Shown piece by piece: positions 1 to 10,057 of a DNA stretch of 60,331 bases; the stretch's first letter is position 1, and every line of letters starts with the position of its first letter. This stretch comes from Cercozoa sp. M6MM (Eukaryota; Endomyxa: Ascetosporea). The stretch lies in assembly GCA_040357565.1 (NCBI GenBank), contig JBDODJ010000068.1; one strand, given 5' to 3'. The notes beneath the pieces were generated by a model. That model was not told the DNA's origin and searched no databases. It worked only from the letters and a program-made list of their open reading frames with translations. Both the position numbers and the translations under genes were made by a program.

Positions 1-36
<36 letters not shown>
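1..36. repeat. poly-C tract at window edge
   Basis: The window opens with 36 consecutive C. On the sense (minus) strand of the neighbouring ligase gene this is a G run inside an intron, directly past the donor of the last visible exon. It may be real or a contig-end or gap-edge artefact. Confidence 0.8.
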
Positions 37-38
<2 letters not shown>

Positions 39-51
39 AAGACACACACAC

Positions 52-1454
52 CTCGTCCAACGAGCGGCACTGGAAGGTCTGCTGCAGACAGCAGCAACCC
101 ATGCCGAAGCCCATGGCGTCCATGTGAATCTCGGGTCCACCAGAAACGCTTTCACTCGGGTTGGCACGTGTGCACTCACTCACGTCCGTGTTCACATCCA
201 CGAACAACTGCCAGGGGAGGGTATAAGGGAGGGGGTAAACAGGGGGGTTAAACTAACCGGCACGCGAATATCGACCTTCTCCGTGCGACGCAGACTAAGA
301 AAGGTAGGGGAGGGGGGTAAAATGGGGGGGGGGGGGGTAAACGGCAGGAGGGGGGTAAAACCGAATGTTGCGCGTCAGACATGCGAAGCGTGGATGCGGA
401 TTGATCACGCTGTCTGGCAGAAACTTCGACGTGCTCACCTGCGTCTCGTCGTTCTCTGCAGTCGCACCAGTCACACATCTCAAGCTTGTTTCGAAATCCA
501 AATCGAAAGTCAAAGCGAAACTCAAAGCTTTGCTCCGAAACAAAAGCTTTCTTCGAAATCCAAAGCTGTGCTCGAAATCCAAAGCTTTGCACTCGAAATT
601 CAAGCTTTGCCCTCGTTACACAAAAGCTTGGCACTGAAAACCCAAAGCTTTGCACTCGATCGAAAGCTTCGATTCAATTTCGAAACTCAAAGCTTTCGCA
701 AAAAGCTTTCGCAAAAAGCGAAAAGCACAGCGTGCGATACCAGCGACATCATGCGGCGGCTCGGTGAAGTGGCCGACGCCCATAAGCGGGAAGTTGCCAA
801 GCGACATGATGCGCTCCTCCGGCTGCAGCAGCGACTCGATCAGAAAACGACGCAGTCGCATGTTGGGCTCCACCAGTCGCAGGTCGTTCTACACAGTCAC
901 ACAGCTGCGTGTCGACACATCTTGTATATTTAATCATCAAGCATACGGTCAGGTGGCCGTACGGCACGCCGGGCGTCGCTTCGATCATGAAGCGACCGTA
1001 CTCGGGCAGGAAAACGCCCTCCACTGCACACATGCACACATGCAAACCTCTATTGCGAAACCACTGCGAACGCGAGTCAGGCGAAGTGAAATCGCGTGAA
1101 ATTGATGCGAAATCGCGTGAAATCGACGAAATCCCGAAAAATAAAGCGAAATCAAGAATCGACGCGAAAGCAGCAAAGCGTACCATTGTCGGGATCGTCG
1201 CCATGCTGGCGCGCGACGTCGTTGGCCTCCTGCATGACGTCGAAGGCGCGCAGCGACAGACGCACACCGCCGTTCTTGTCGCAGTGCAGCATGACGTACT
1301 CGACCTCGTCGCCCCACATGAAGGAGTGCCCGGTGAGGTCCTTGAGGCGCCGCCACACATTGATGAACTGCAGAATGCCGTGTTTGCGAATGTAGTCACG
1401 GTGCGGCGCCGATTCGGGCCACGTCAGCGGCGTTCCCGCCGACAGCAGACCCAT
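52..1454 (-). CDS. GCLC: glutamate-cysteine ligase catalytic subunit, 5' part (partial)
   Basis: Catalyses ATP-dependent joining of glutamate and cysteine, the first and rate-limiting step of glutathione synthesis, in the cytosol. Six exons read cleanly: 1454-1184, 1023-947, 888-741, 455-362, 294-258 and 207-52, with matching phases. The N-terminus MGLLSAGTPLTW, then HGILQFINVW, WGDEVEYVM, PEYGRFMIEATPGVPYG, HPRFACLTRNIR, RRTEKVDIRVP and HMDAMGFGMGCCCLQQTF follow the animal/fungal GCLC family in order. ATG at 1454 matches the family start. The rest (about two thirds of the usual ~640 residues) lies beyond the left edge. One intron holds degenerate AAAGCTTTCG repeats and the next two are C-rich with TACCC blocks. 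No damage is seen. Confidence 0.95.
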
Positions 1455-1985
1455 CTATCACACGCCCACACTGCCTCTGCGGACACAAGGGAGGTTCGAT
1501 TTTTTTTCGGTATTTTGGGTGTTTTTGCGCGCACAAACAGCGAAAAAGCGAATCGGCAAAGTTAACGCACGCGCCGCGTCAAGCACCAAAATCACGTCTC
1601 AGTGTACCAAAATGCACGCCACCAGCGTACTAAAAGCAAGCGAGAAAAACAGAAAAACCCAGTCTGCCCAACACCTTCGAAAAACAAAAACAAGAAACAC
1701 TCTACACGCTTATTTTCGCTAACTACGTACCCACAGCGAGCCTGTGCGTCTCTAAAGTACCAAAATAGTTCGAAACGCACCGAGCGCTTGTTCAAGCTGA
1801 ACAACGACTCCTCTTGACCAATCAAGGTTGTAGCCACTCAACAAAAACTGATTACGGCTGGACAGTCCTTGCTGATTTTTGGTTCGTCTTTCAGTTCCCA
1901 CAAACTGTTTGGGCTACGATTGAAACGACGGGGGGCTGAAATATACAGTTGTAGTACAAATACTGTTGTTGCTAGGTTTTCTTTA
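1455..1985. other. spacer between divergent genes
   Basis: Region between the ligase start and the first plausible exon of the next plus-strand gene. It should hold both promoters. Short open frames occur on both strands, but none looks like protein, and I see no clear TATA box. Confidence 0.5.
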
Positions 1986-4900
1986 ATGTTTGGTGCGCAA
2001 CCAGCCGTCCGGCGTCAGCCGTTCGGGAAGAGATCATCAGCCAAAATAATAGTGCAGTGCAGTCGACTGTCCTCAGGAGACGCTTTGAACAGAGAACACG
2101 CCACCTGCGTAGCGCTGCTCTTTGTTTGGCTGCTGTGGCCGACCGTGTGAGTCTCTCAATCATTGGGCGGTTGACCGATGCAGTGAGTCACCCTTGATGT
2201 CATCAGTATATTTGATGCGATCGTTGACTCACTCGCAACATGTGTTGATTCTAGGCGGCACCGAGGCCATCGACGCAGCCGCAGTGCACAGGTACCAATC
2301 GCGGTCTGTCACAGTAATATTCGTATTCTTCCCGTTCCACCCCTCCCGGTGACAGATCTTCAACTGCCTCGACTATGGTTCGATCGATGAGGTTTCGTTG
2401 CAGGGCTCTGCGTTGAGGTAGAACCTGCTTGTACTCCTCTTTCGTTTCTTTTAGTTGCATTTTTGTGTTTTTGCATTTTGTGTGCAGTCCATCCGCACCG
2501 CTTTTGCGAATTGATGAAGCCTCGCCACCGCCGCATGAAGTGGCCTCTTTCTTTTCCGCTCGCATCGCTGCCGTGACAGAAGGGCTGCAGGCGTTGCAAC
2601 TTGAGTGGCAGCAACGCTACTGTAGCGAAAGTCCTCCAGCTGCTGAGTGCGACACTCGCGAAGCTCAGTCGCACATTTTGCGCGCTTGCAACGAGTTTGT
2701 CAGCAGTACCATCAACCTTAATCCTTATTCTCTTGGCTTTAGCCATTTTTTAAAATGTGACAGCAACCAAGAAGCTGCGCGAGAAGCTTCTGCCAGAAGA
2801 CTCCGCTTCAGTTGAGTCGAAGCCAAGCGCAGCGGCAGAAACAAAAGCCGAAACAAAAGCGAAAGAGACTTACGGACCGCGAGACTCGACAAGACACAGT
2901 GCGCTGCCTGCCAGTGTGCTGCCAGTGACTCGAACCTCCTCGCGCAGCACAAGTAGCGCTTTGGCGCCAAGGCCGGTGCGACGATCAGTCAGCGCGCGCG
3001 GACACATCTCGTCAAAAAGCGTCGCCATTCTGCCCGAACTAGCTGAAAAGCCCGAGTTCCGCACGCACACGAACCAGAACAGTCCGTGCACTCCCACGTC
3101 ATCAACCAGCAGTTGCTCGGAAGCACTGTCGAGCGAAACTGCATTTTCCGAGTCCTCGTCGAGTCCCGGCAGCACAAACGCCAAAACCCACAGGAGACTC
3201 GGCTCACACGACGAGAATGAACTGCGCCTGCTGGCCGAGATCTCGCGTTTGCGTGAGGTACGGTTCAGTTTAGGGTGGGATTTTTGCAGTTTGTGTGAAA
3301 GATACAAAAAAAGGAAATGCTGCTGTAGCGTGTGATGGACCGGCCGCGTCTGGTGGGCCGGCAGATCGCACTGCTGCGTCACATGTGTGCAAACAACTCG
3401 GTATTGCTACACTCGGCGTTTGTACCGTCGAGTGGCGTGGATGATTCGCCCGAGGACTTGAGTGAGTCGGCACTGTTCAGCGAGCAGTGGGACGCCGAGG
3501 CCAAGCTGCGGCGCAGCGGCAAGTCCAAGCAGCTGCTGCGAGCGTTGCGGCAGCTCGAAGAGTGCACGCGGCACATGCAGACGGTGCTGCAGCACACGCG
3601 CATTTTGTGCATCGAGCCGTCGGCGGCCACGTCAGGAACGTCGCATTTGATTCAATTCGCCTTCCCTGGCTTTGACGTACGTTTCTACCCCCTCGCCCCT
3701 ATCTTTACCCCCTTCCCCTGTGAGCAGACGTTCGTGTGTCATGTCGGTTCGGCTGCTGTCATTTCTGCTGAAGGTAGAGTAGTTTACCCCCCCCCCCNNN
3801 NNNNNNNNNNNNNNNNNNNNNNNNNNNNNNNNNNNNNNNNNNNNNNNNNNNNNNNNNNNNNNNNNNNNNNNNNNNNNNNNNNNNNNNNNNNNNNNNNTGT
3901 GGCAGTCGCTGGCGGCGAGTGATGAAAGCGCCGGCGCCGCTAAGGAACTGTAGCCTTCCCTCTATTCCTATCTTCCCCTACCCTACCTTCCCTACCCCCC
4001 CAGGATGCTGGCGATCCCGGAGAAGACCAAGAAGCCGCGTGAACACATGCGAAGCTGCGTGTTGAATCTGGTGACGGCGCAGTTCCTCAATGCGCACTTG
4101 TCCGAGGTGCGACACACGCTGCTCAAGGAGCACAACGCGTGGACCTTCTCCTTCTCTGATGTCATCAATACTATCGTAAGCTATACCCCCCTTTACCCAC
4201 CTTGGCCCTACCCCTTGCCCTCGTGCCCTCTTGCCCCTAACCCCTACCCTACCCCTACCCCCTATCCCCCCGCAGGTGCTGGAGGCGCACGAGGCGGGGC
4301 AGGACGCCATCGCGAACGAGAAACTGCTCTGGCAGAACGCGAGCGTCGACGTGCGCGTCAATCCCTCCGTGTCCGAGGCGCTGCGGCCATCAGCGGCTGC
4401 GCGGGTTCGTTTCTTGTTGTTTTTTCTGTCGATTTGTTGTTTTTCTGTCTGTTTTGTTGTTTTCTGTCTTTTTTGTTGTTTTCTGTCGGTTTCTTGTTTG
4501 TTTTCTGTGTTGGTTGTGTTGCTGTTTTTTATATGGGACTGGTGAGGACAGAGTCGGAACGTGCTGGACCCGCTGCGTTTCTTGCGTCTGCTGCGCGGTA
4601 TCACGGTGCGGCGTCTCGAGGCGCTCGGTGCCGCGCACGGTACCTAGCTGTTGTTGTTTTTAACTTTTGCTGTTGTTTTTGTTATTTCTTTACTTTTGTT
4701 GTTTTTAAACTCTTGTTATCTGGTTGTGGCAGAGGCCTTCCTGGCGTACCGGCAGCGGCGACGCAAGAGCTCGGGCGGCAGTTTGGCGGCAGTGGTGGGC
4801 CGCGCGGACTCGAAGCAGCAGCTGCTGGACGCCATCGGGCACGCCGTGCGGCAGGAGCGGCGGCAGCTGTGTGTTGACCCCCCCCCCCACCCCTATGCCT

Positions 4901-5727
4901 TACCCTTACCCTCCATCTCTACCCCCTAACTTACCTCCCTCCCGTAGACACATGACGCTGCACTGCCTGGGATCGATGGCACTAGACGATTTGATTCGCT
5001 ACGCGTCGATGCACATGTGCGCCGTCGTGGAAGAACACCTTCCGCGCGGACAGCAGTCGGTGCCGCCGATCATTACGACCGGCGTTTCTCTGAGGTACGT
5101 GGTTGTTTGCCCCTACTTCCCCCCTCTACCCCTCTACCCCCCCCTCGCGCAGGGTGCTGCACGGTAACGAGGCGCACTTGTTGACGCGTCGTACGCGCGT
5201 TGGCGACAGCGACAAGAAGCGTCTGTTGGGACCTGGGATGGACCGTCGGCTGCATCGGCAGGCGCACTTGCACCGGCAACACCGCCAAGCGCCAAAGTCC
5301 GAAACACCAAAGTCCGCAACACCCTGCCCCGACGCACCAAAGTCCGAAACACCAAAGTCCGAAGGACCTGCGGAGGTGCCACCTCCGCCACCGTCGTTGT
5401 CGCAGTCGAATTCACAGGAGCCTCCCATCGCGCCTCTATCGGCGCCGCGGCCCCTGTCGCGTCTGCGACTGCGTCGACACTTCCGTGGTAGATACATCCT
5501 CTCCCTCTTACCCTTTATCCCCCCCTCCCCCCAGGAGTAAGTGTCGACCTGGCCGGCATGCGTATGCGCGTGTTGTCTAACGAGGTATCTCTCTCCCCCA
5601 TCGATGTATTGAAGTGCACAACGCGTATTTTGCGTAGGACGAGCAGGCCGGTGCATTGTCGAATAGTGCGACAACACCGGCGAGTCCGCAGCTGCGCCTC
5701 TCGATTCGGCAAGCCACGAGTCCATAA
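1986..5727 (+). CDS. large unknown protein, low-complexity N-part and helical C-part
   Basis: I do not recognise this family. Likely exons: a helical first piece around 2035-2150 (ending RTRHLRSAALCLAAVADR), 2352-2420, 2488-2706, 2780-3254, 3330-3677, then after the gap 4013-4174, 4276-4405, 4550-4640, 4732-4868, 4948-5094, 5153-5490, 5535-5583 and 5639-5727. The first part of the 2780 exon is Ser/Thr/Lys-rich. The middle is helical and basic (SKQLLRALRQLEECTRHMQ). Near the end is a short tandem run of PKSETPKS-type repeats, then a proline-rich stretch. The end is a clear TAA at 5725. The 5' exons and true start are unresolved. Introns are C-rich (TACCC) or GTTGTTTT-rich on the sense strand. 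A 100-N gap interrupts the gene, so an exon may be missing. Confidence 0.6.
3798..3897. other. assembly gap (100 N)
   Basis: Exactly 100 N directly after a run of C, inside an intron of the plus-strand gene. It is probably a placeholder where a homopolymer-rich intron stopped assembly. The true length is unknown. Confidence 0.95.
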
Positions 5728-5736
5728 TTGATTTAT

Positions 5737-7387
5737 TTAACTGTCGGTAAACTTGTCGACGAGTGTCTCGAGTTGTTTCACGACACGCCGCACCACAAAG
5801 TTCTTGAGCACGCCGGCAGGTAGAGCACGCAGCGCCTGCAGTACTTGTGTGGCAAAGAGGCGCGCATCGTCGTGCGGCACGCGTCGGCGCAACTGCGCCG
5901 CTGGCACCTTGAGCAAACTGCCCACGGCGGCCACACGGCGCGACTGCTGCTGCTCTTGCGACACTACGGAGGGGGGTAAAGCTAGGGGAAGGACAGGGGA
6001 GGTAGGGGTAAGGGTGGGGATAAGGGCGGCGATAGGATGGGGGTGATAAACAGCATACAGCACGCAGAGACGAAAGAGGCCGCCGCCGGGAGAGTCGCAT
6101 TCGGCAGCGAAGCGAAACGAGCGCCAAAGAAACGCGTCTTGGCGGCGAACACGACTCGGTCGAACAAGTCGTGGTCGCAGTGGCAGTGTTGCAGAGTGGC
6201 GCGCCATGTCAGCAGCAGCGCAGCAGCGTCGCACGAGTCACTCGGCGTCAGCAAGACGCGTTGTGTCACTTGTGTCACTAGAGAACACTTGATGCTGCTG
6301 TTGCTGTTTTCATCTGGCTTGACACATGCTTTCGACTCGAGCACCACAGTGCGCCAGGCAGACACGGCATGTTCTTCATTGGCCTGCAGGAGCGTGCAGG
6401 CAAAGTGCACCAGCGACGACAGCGACGGCTCTGTCGACGCACATGGCAGTGCTGTCACCACAAGCGACTCCAGCAGCAGCTGCAGCGACTCAAGCGACGC
6501 CTGCGACAACTGCGGCGCCAGTGAGCGACCCACTCGACTCAGTGTCCCAATCAACGCTGCTTCTGACATCGACAGAAACTTCTTGCCGCACTGCTCGACG
6601 AAACTCGCACGCTCTTCCAAACTCAGCATGGCGAGCTTCTCCAACTCGGCAAAGCTATTAGCACTTTCGCTTTCACTGCTTTCGCTTTCACTGCTGTCGC
6701 TACTTTCGCTGCTTTCGGCACTGTTTTCGAAAAAGAAGGCCAGTAAACGCTTGTCTTGCTCTGCAACTGATGCCTTCGCGTCTGCTTGGCTCTGCTCCAC
6801 GGGCAAAACCGCGATTTCGTCGTTTCCGTCGCTCATCGCATCGTCATTGACGCAAGCTTTCGCTTCGGCGCATATCGACTGCAGCTCTTCGAAAAGCTGC
6901 TGGAACAGCAAAGATGAGGCCGAAGCATGCGGCAGAAGTGGCGACTTCGAAAGCGCAGAGCAGAAATCAGCGCACAGCGGCAGAACGACGCGCTTGATTT
7001 CGCACTCGGTGCCAGCAGCGTTTTGAGTCGGCAGATTCAACAACACCCGAAGAAGCAGCAGAATGCCAACGCGTGAGTTGTCGTTTCTGAACAGTCAAAC
7101 AAAAAACAATGCAAAAACCTCAGCTTGCGTTTCTTCTGGACCGAGAGAAACGCTACAGATCAACCAAGAAGAGCGGCGCAGGCAATTTTAAAAGCAACAA
7201 ACGAAGCGACGGTAGATCGCGCTCTGAAACTATCGCCCGCGCTGCACGACGCACGCTCTCTGCCTGTGCAGACAAGTTTACGTAAGAGACTCAACGGGCC
7301 AGAGAAAACACTCACCACGTCGCCAGGAGAAACGGCATCATTCAGTCGGCGCAGCAGCAATCGAGTCCACGGTGCCAGGCATAGCAT
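5737..7387 (-). CDS. unknown helical (HEAT-like?) protein
   Basis: Not recognised. The main exon (7086-6059) encodes a long alpha-helical protein, beginning NDNSRVGILLLLRVLLNLP, with a Ser/Glu-rich acidic insert (SSESSDSSESESSESES) near 6660-6720. The last exon (5963-5737) contains LFATQVLQALRALPAGVLKN and ends in TAA. An upstream exon from ATG 7387 ends at a perfect GTGAGT donor and joins in phase to AESVRRAARAIVSERDL. The junction between that exon and 7086 is uncertain: it needs a splice around 7125-7190. Leu-rich paired helices suggest an alpha-solenoid, but that is inference only. The intron between the last exons is C-rich on the sense strand. The stop lies only 10 bp from the stop of the convergent plus gene. 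Confidence 0.6.
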
Positions 7388-7742
7388 CAGCCATCAGGCA
7401 CACGCAGTGTCTGCTCAACAATGCCACTAAGCACGCGCCTTTCCGCCATAATAACTCAAGATTTCTTGCTCTGCAATGCCTAAGATACATAATACTGCAC
7501 TGCACGTAGTTTCATAATGCATATGATCAACAGAAAAGCTAGTAAAATTCTCTAAAATTAACTAGAAAGCGAGACGAGTCAATCGGTTTTCGCTGCGGAG
7601 AATATCGACTGAAGATTCAGTTGTGTTTTGTTGCCGCTTTTGCGTGGCAGCCAGGTTTTGCCACAGCGACTTGTTTTCTTTTTTCCTTCAAACTTTGCCG
7701 TTTAGAGCTTTGTGCCACGAGTTTCAACCTAAAAGCAAACAG
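7388..7742. other. spacer between divergent genes
   Basis: Head-to-head spacer of about 350 bp between the helical protein and the alcohol dehydrogenase. It is AT-richer than its flanks. No gene or clear motif is seen. Confidence 0.5.
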
Positions 7743-9855
7743 ATGCGTTTCGAGGAGGTGCCGCAGGATGCCGACATTGCCGTTCTTGCTATGGCATGCC
7801 GCTCTCCCGACAAGCCAGTGCTCGAAGAGTTCGAGTACACGCTGAAGGGCTCTACACTTGGCTGTGATGAAGTCGATATCAAGGTATTGTGCATCAATCT
7901 GCAGTTGTCCAGAGTTACTGCGCCACTGTTCAGCTGTCCTATTGTGGATTGTGCCACACCGATTATCACATGATGCGCGACGACTGGGGTGTAAGTGGGA
8001 GCTTCTGAACTATTTAAAGCCACTGAATGATTTGAATTTCTGCAGGTCTCTTCGTTCGACCCGGCGCCACTCGTTCCGTAAAGCAAAGTCTGATCGTGCT
8101 CCTCTTTGGACAATAAAGCTGTGTCTTCGCTGCAGTGGGCACGAAGGCGTTGGACACGTCGTGCGTGTGGGCACCAATGTCACCTCAGTCAAAGTGGGCG
8201 ACACTGTTGGCGTCGGCTGGATCGCCACTTCCTGTGGCGAGTGCAGCAACTGGTACAATATTTATCTCAAACCTGAAAGATAATTTCGACTGAAGTGTCG
8301 CTTTTTTTCGCAGCATTGCCGGAAACGAAAACCTGTGCTGCAACGGTACTTTTAACGCACAGTCACATTTTAACGCGCAACTGTTTTTTAGGCTACACTG
8401 GCACGCTACTTGGTCGTGAGGGTTGTTTTGCTTCGCACGTATGTTGTGACATTTTTCAACCTGACCGGAACTGACTGGGAGTTTTGTAAATTTATTTTCC
8501 ACACTAAATTTCCAGATCCGAGTGGCACAGCGCTTTGCCTTCAAGATTCCTCAAGCTCTCATCAGCAGTACCATACGCTTGTTGAAAGCCCTGCCAAGCT
8601 GTACTTGGAGGTTGTTCTTTGTTAAAAAGCCAATGGAGAAACAGACGAATCGAAGCTTTCGCGTGTCGGACCGCTCTTCTGCGCTGGGTAAATTTACTTT
8701 CAGTTGCTTTCATTTTAGACTCTTCGATTATTTGCGATTGTTTGAGCACAGTTGCACGGTGTTCCAGCCGTTGAAAAAGTGGATGCTGGCACAGCAAGTG
8801 TCTGGGTATCGCCGTGACTTGAAGGTGCTAAAACTGGATGAAGGTCATGTGCTTTGTTTATTGGATATTAGGTCGGCGTGGTGGGTGTCGGTGGTCTTGG
8901 CCACATGGCTGTGCAGTTCGCTAACAAGGTAGACGAGGCTATGTCTTTGTCTGAAAGGACTTTAGTTTCGCTTGACTTGACTCGTTTCAGATGGGCGCTG
9001 AAGTCACCGCGGTGACTCGTTCGAACCGTCGCGAGAAGGAACTGTTGGATATGGGCGTTCACAAGGTCGTGATTTCCACGGTACACTCGTCTGTTTTCAG
9101 CTTCTCAAGCAGTCATTCAATGTTATAATTTATAAATCTTAAAGGCCACAACCGATGTCGACGAGATTGCCGAAAACAAGGGCACTCTGGACGTTGTGAT
9201 GTAAGCTGTCTTCCACACTATTAAGGTCTCAGTGCATAGTGAGTTCAAATCACAGCTGCTGCTCGCCTGTCGCTCTCGACTGGGAACGCGTGAGTCGTTT
9301 CTCCTTTCAGTGTGTAACTAATTACAGTTGAAGAGAGTCTTGGTGCGCAGTACATCTCGCTCGTGCGAGCTGGCGGTGTGTTTGTGCTGTGTGGCATTCC
9401 TTCGCAAGAAGAAGAGAGCTTTCGCATCTCTTATAACTCGGTAAGTTGTCCCTGTTGAAGTTGAGTTTCTTTTGTATTTTCCGACTGTGCAACAATGGGT
9501 TTAGATCATCTTCCGCCAAGTCACGGTCGCTGGCAGCATTGTTGCCGGCAGTGTGGACACGTACGCTTCAGTTTTGCTGAGTTAAAGCATGCATTTCGAT
9601 GTTGGAAGCAACTGTTTTTCGTAGGAATGACATGCTGAACTTCTGCGCTTCCCAAGCTGGGTGCGATACCCTGTTGCCGAATACGGAAGTGCTGCCGCTG
9701 TCCAAGGCGAATGAAGCCATCGAGCGCATGCTGCGCGGAGAATTCTCTGGCAAGTGTGTTCCCTTCAGTTCCTTTTCAACGTCAAGGTTTCATGCTAACT
9801 GATTGAATGTGGTTGCTCCAGTGCCTTCCGCTTCGTGCTCAAGGTCGACTTGTAA
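7743..9855 (+). CDS. zinc-dependent alcohol dehydrogenase, cinnamyl-type
   Basis: Medium-chain NADP-dependent alcohol/aldehyde oxidoreductase of the CAD / yeast ADH6 group. Exons 7743-7883, 7934-7990, 8046-8077, 8136-8252, 8314-8345 and 8392-8438 are secure; the later ones run to TAA at 9853. Visible motifs: catalytic zinc loop YCGLCHTDYHM, the GHEGVGHVVRVG helix, the structural zinc lobe CGECSNC with a further C in NENLCCNG, GPLFCAG, the Rossmann glycine motif GVGVGGLGHMAVQFA and the C-terminal YRFV-like FRFVLKVDL. Two places show extra residues compared with the family: before the Rossmann motif (LAQQVSGYRRDLK) and around 9220-9290. There the splice choice is uncertain. All zinc ligands I can check are present, so it looks functional. 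The substrate cannot be told from sequence. Confidence 0.9.
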
Positions 9856-10057
9856 TGTTGCCATCAAATCCAATCGAGTTGCAAGCGCGGCGACACCTTA
9901 AAAAGCCTTTGTGAGCACTGTCTGTACTGTATCATAGGAGTTGAATGTACAACTTTTTACCCTGGGGGCACTCGTATGCAATTGAGTTGTAGCTATCAGT
10001 AGCGTAGCGTGAGGTTTCGCTCATTTTGCAATAAAAGCACAGTAATTTACACTAAGT